Source of the DNA: Sphingorhabdus_B arenilitoris
GTDB taxonomy: Bacteria > Pseudomonadota > Alphaproteobacteria > Sphingomonadales > Sphingomonadaceae
NCBI RefSeq assembly: GCF_042651485.1
Contig: NZ_JBHSDH010000011.1
Coordinates: forward strand, 1 to 64,000
DNA: 64,000 nt
Reading direction: 5' to 3'
Shown one piece after another: positions 63,849 to 64,000 of this stretch (the first letter of the stretch is position 1; each line of letters begins with the position of its first letter). A program made the position numbers and the translations under genes. The notes beneath the pieces are model-generated. The model worked only from the letters and a program-made list of their open reading frames with translations. It was not told the DNA's origin and ran no database searches.

Positions 63849-64000
63849 GCGTCTCCTTCAAATTCATCGTCGAAAATTTCTTCAATCGGCATATCGAACA
63901 GCCGGGCAATTTTGAATGCGAGCGGCAGCGACGGATCATATTTGCCCGTTTCAATGGCATTCACCGCTTGGCGAGAAACATCTAGCTCCTCACCCAGCTG
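63845..64000 (-). CDS. XRE/Cro-type transcriptional regulator, 5' end outside the window
   Basis: Only the C-terminal 51 residues lie inside the window: QLGEELDVSRQAVNAIETGK is the second half of a helix-turn-helix, and YDPSLPLAFKIARLFDMPIE then IFDDEF is typical of small (about 65-75 residue) XRE regulators of the YozG-like type, commonly paired with a membrane protein gene. Its stop overlaps the membrane-protein start. Confidence 0.85.
   Translation of the reverse strand, partial: QLGEELDVSRQAVNAIETGKYDPSLPLAFKIARLFDMPIEEIFDDEFEGDA

Overview
The window looks like chromosomal DNA of an alphaproteobacterium of the order Sphingomonadales (Sphingopyxis/Sphingorhabdus-like; the genus is a guess). 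Supporting signs are moderate-to-high GC, a DUF1489 gene, an MreB-MreC-MreD-PBP2-RodA cluster, a DciA (DUF721) protein beside two DsbA-like thioredoxins, and an ABA4-like membrane protein. All calls come from reading the sequence; no database search was run.

Layout. 1-5,010: the 3' part of an RHS/YD-repeat polymorphic toxin with a LysM module and a C-terminal nuclease-like toxin domain, followed by its probable immunity gene and a decayed REP-associated transposase. 5,530-28,000: mostly housekeeping genes: smc, two tandem periplasmic DsbA-like proteins, dciA, mutY, a serine hydrolase, nudC, a FrnE-like protein, a CPBP protease, mgtE, ppiB, a metallophosphoesterase/glycosyltransferase pair embedded in REP-like repeats, phzF, a CDF metal transporter, pdxH, an ABA4-like protein, a DnaJ-family protein, yihY, fabI and aroC.

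29,199-42,583: a 13.3 kb integrative element at a tRNA-Lys(CTT) gene. The tRNA 3' half is duplicated at the far end, and all six differences between the copies fall in the T-stem. The element carries a tyrosine integrase, an AlpA-like regulator, a primase/polymerase-helicase replication protein, a large uncharacterised GTPase with its own promoter and repeated operator-like motifs, a HEPN-motif protein, and a three-gene cassette of two TSPPY-type DNA methyltransferases plus a DUF3883 nuclease-like protein. Integrase + AlpA + primase-helicase resembles a P4-like phage satellite, but no structural or packaging gene is visible. The methyltransferase pair with its DUF3883 partner, and the GTPase, are the best candidates for an undescribed defence system.

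42,700-64,000: the cell-shape cluster rodA-mrdA-mreD-mreC-mreB (minus strand), divergent mutL, an S41 peptidase, kup lying between a GH43 gene and a relic of a second GH43 gene, a MaoC hydratase, a His/Met-rich barrel-like protein with a small Cys-containing exported protein, ychF, pth and rplY, two tandem TraB/GumN proteins, a membrane protein, and an XRE-type regulator cut by the window edge.
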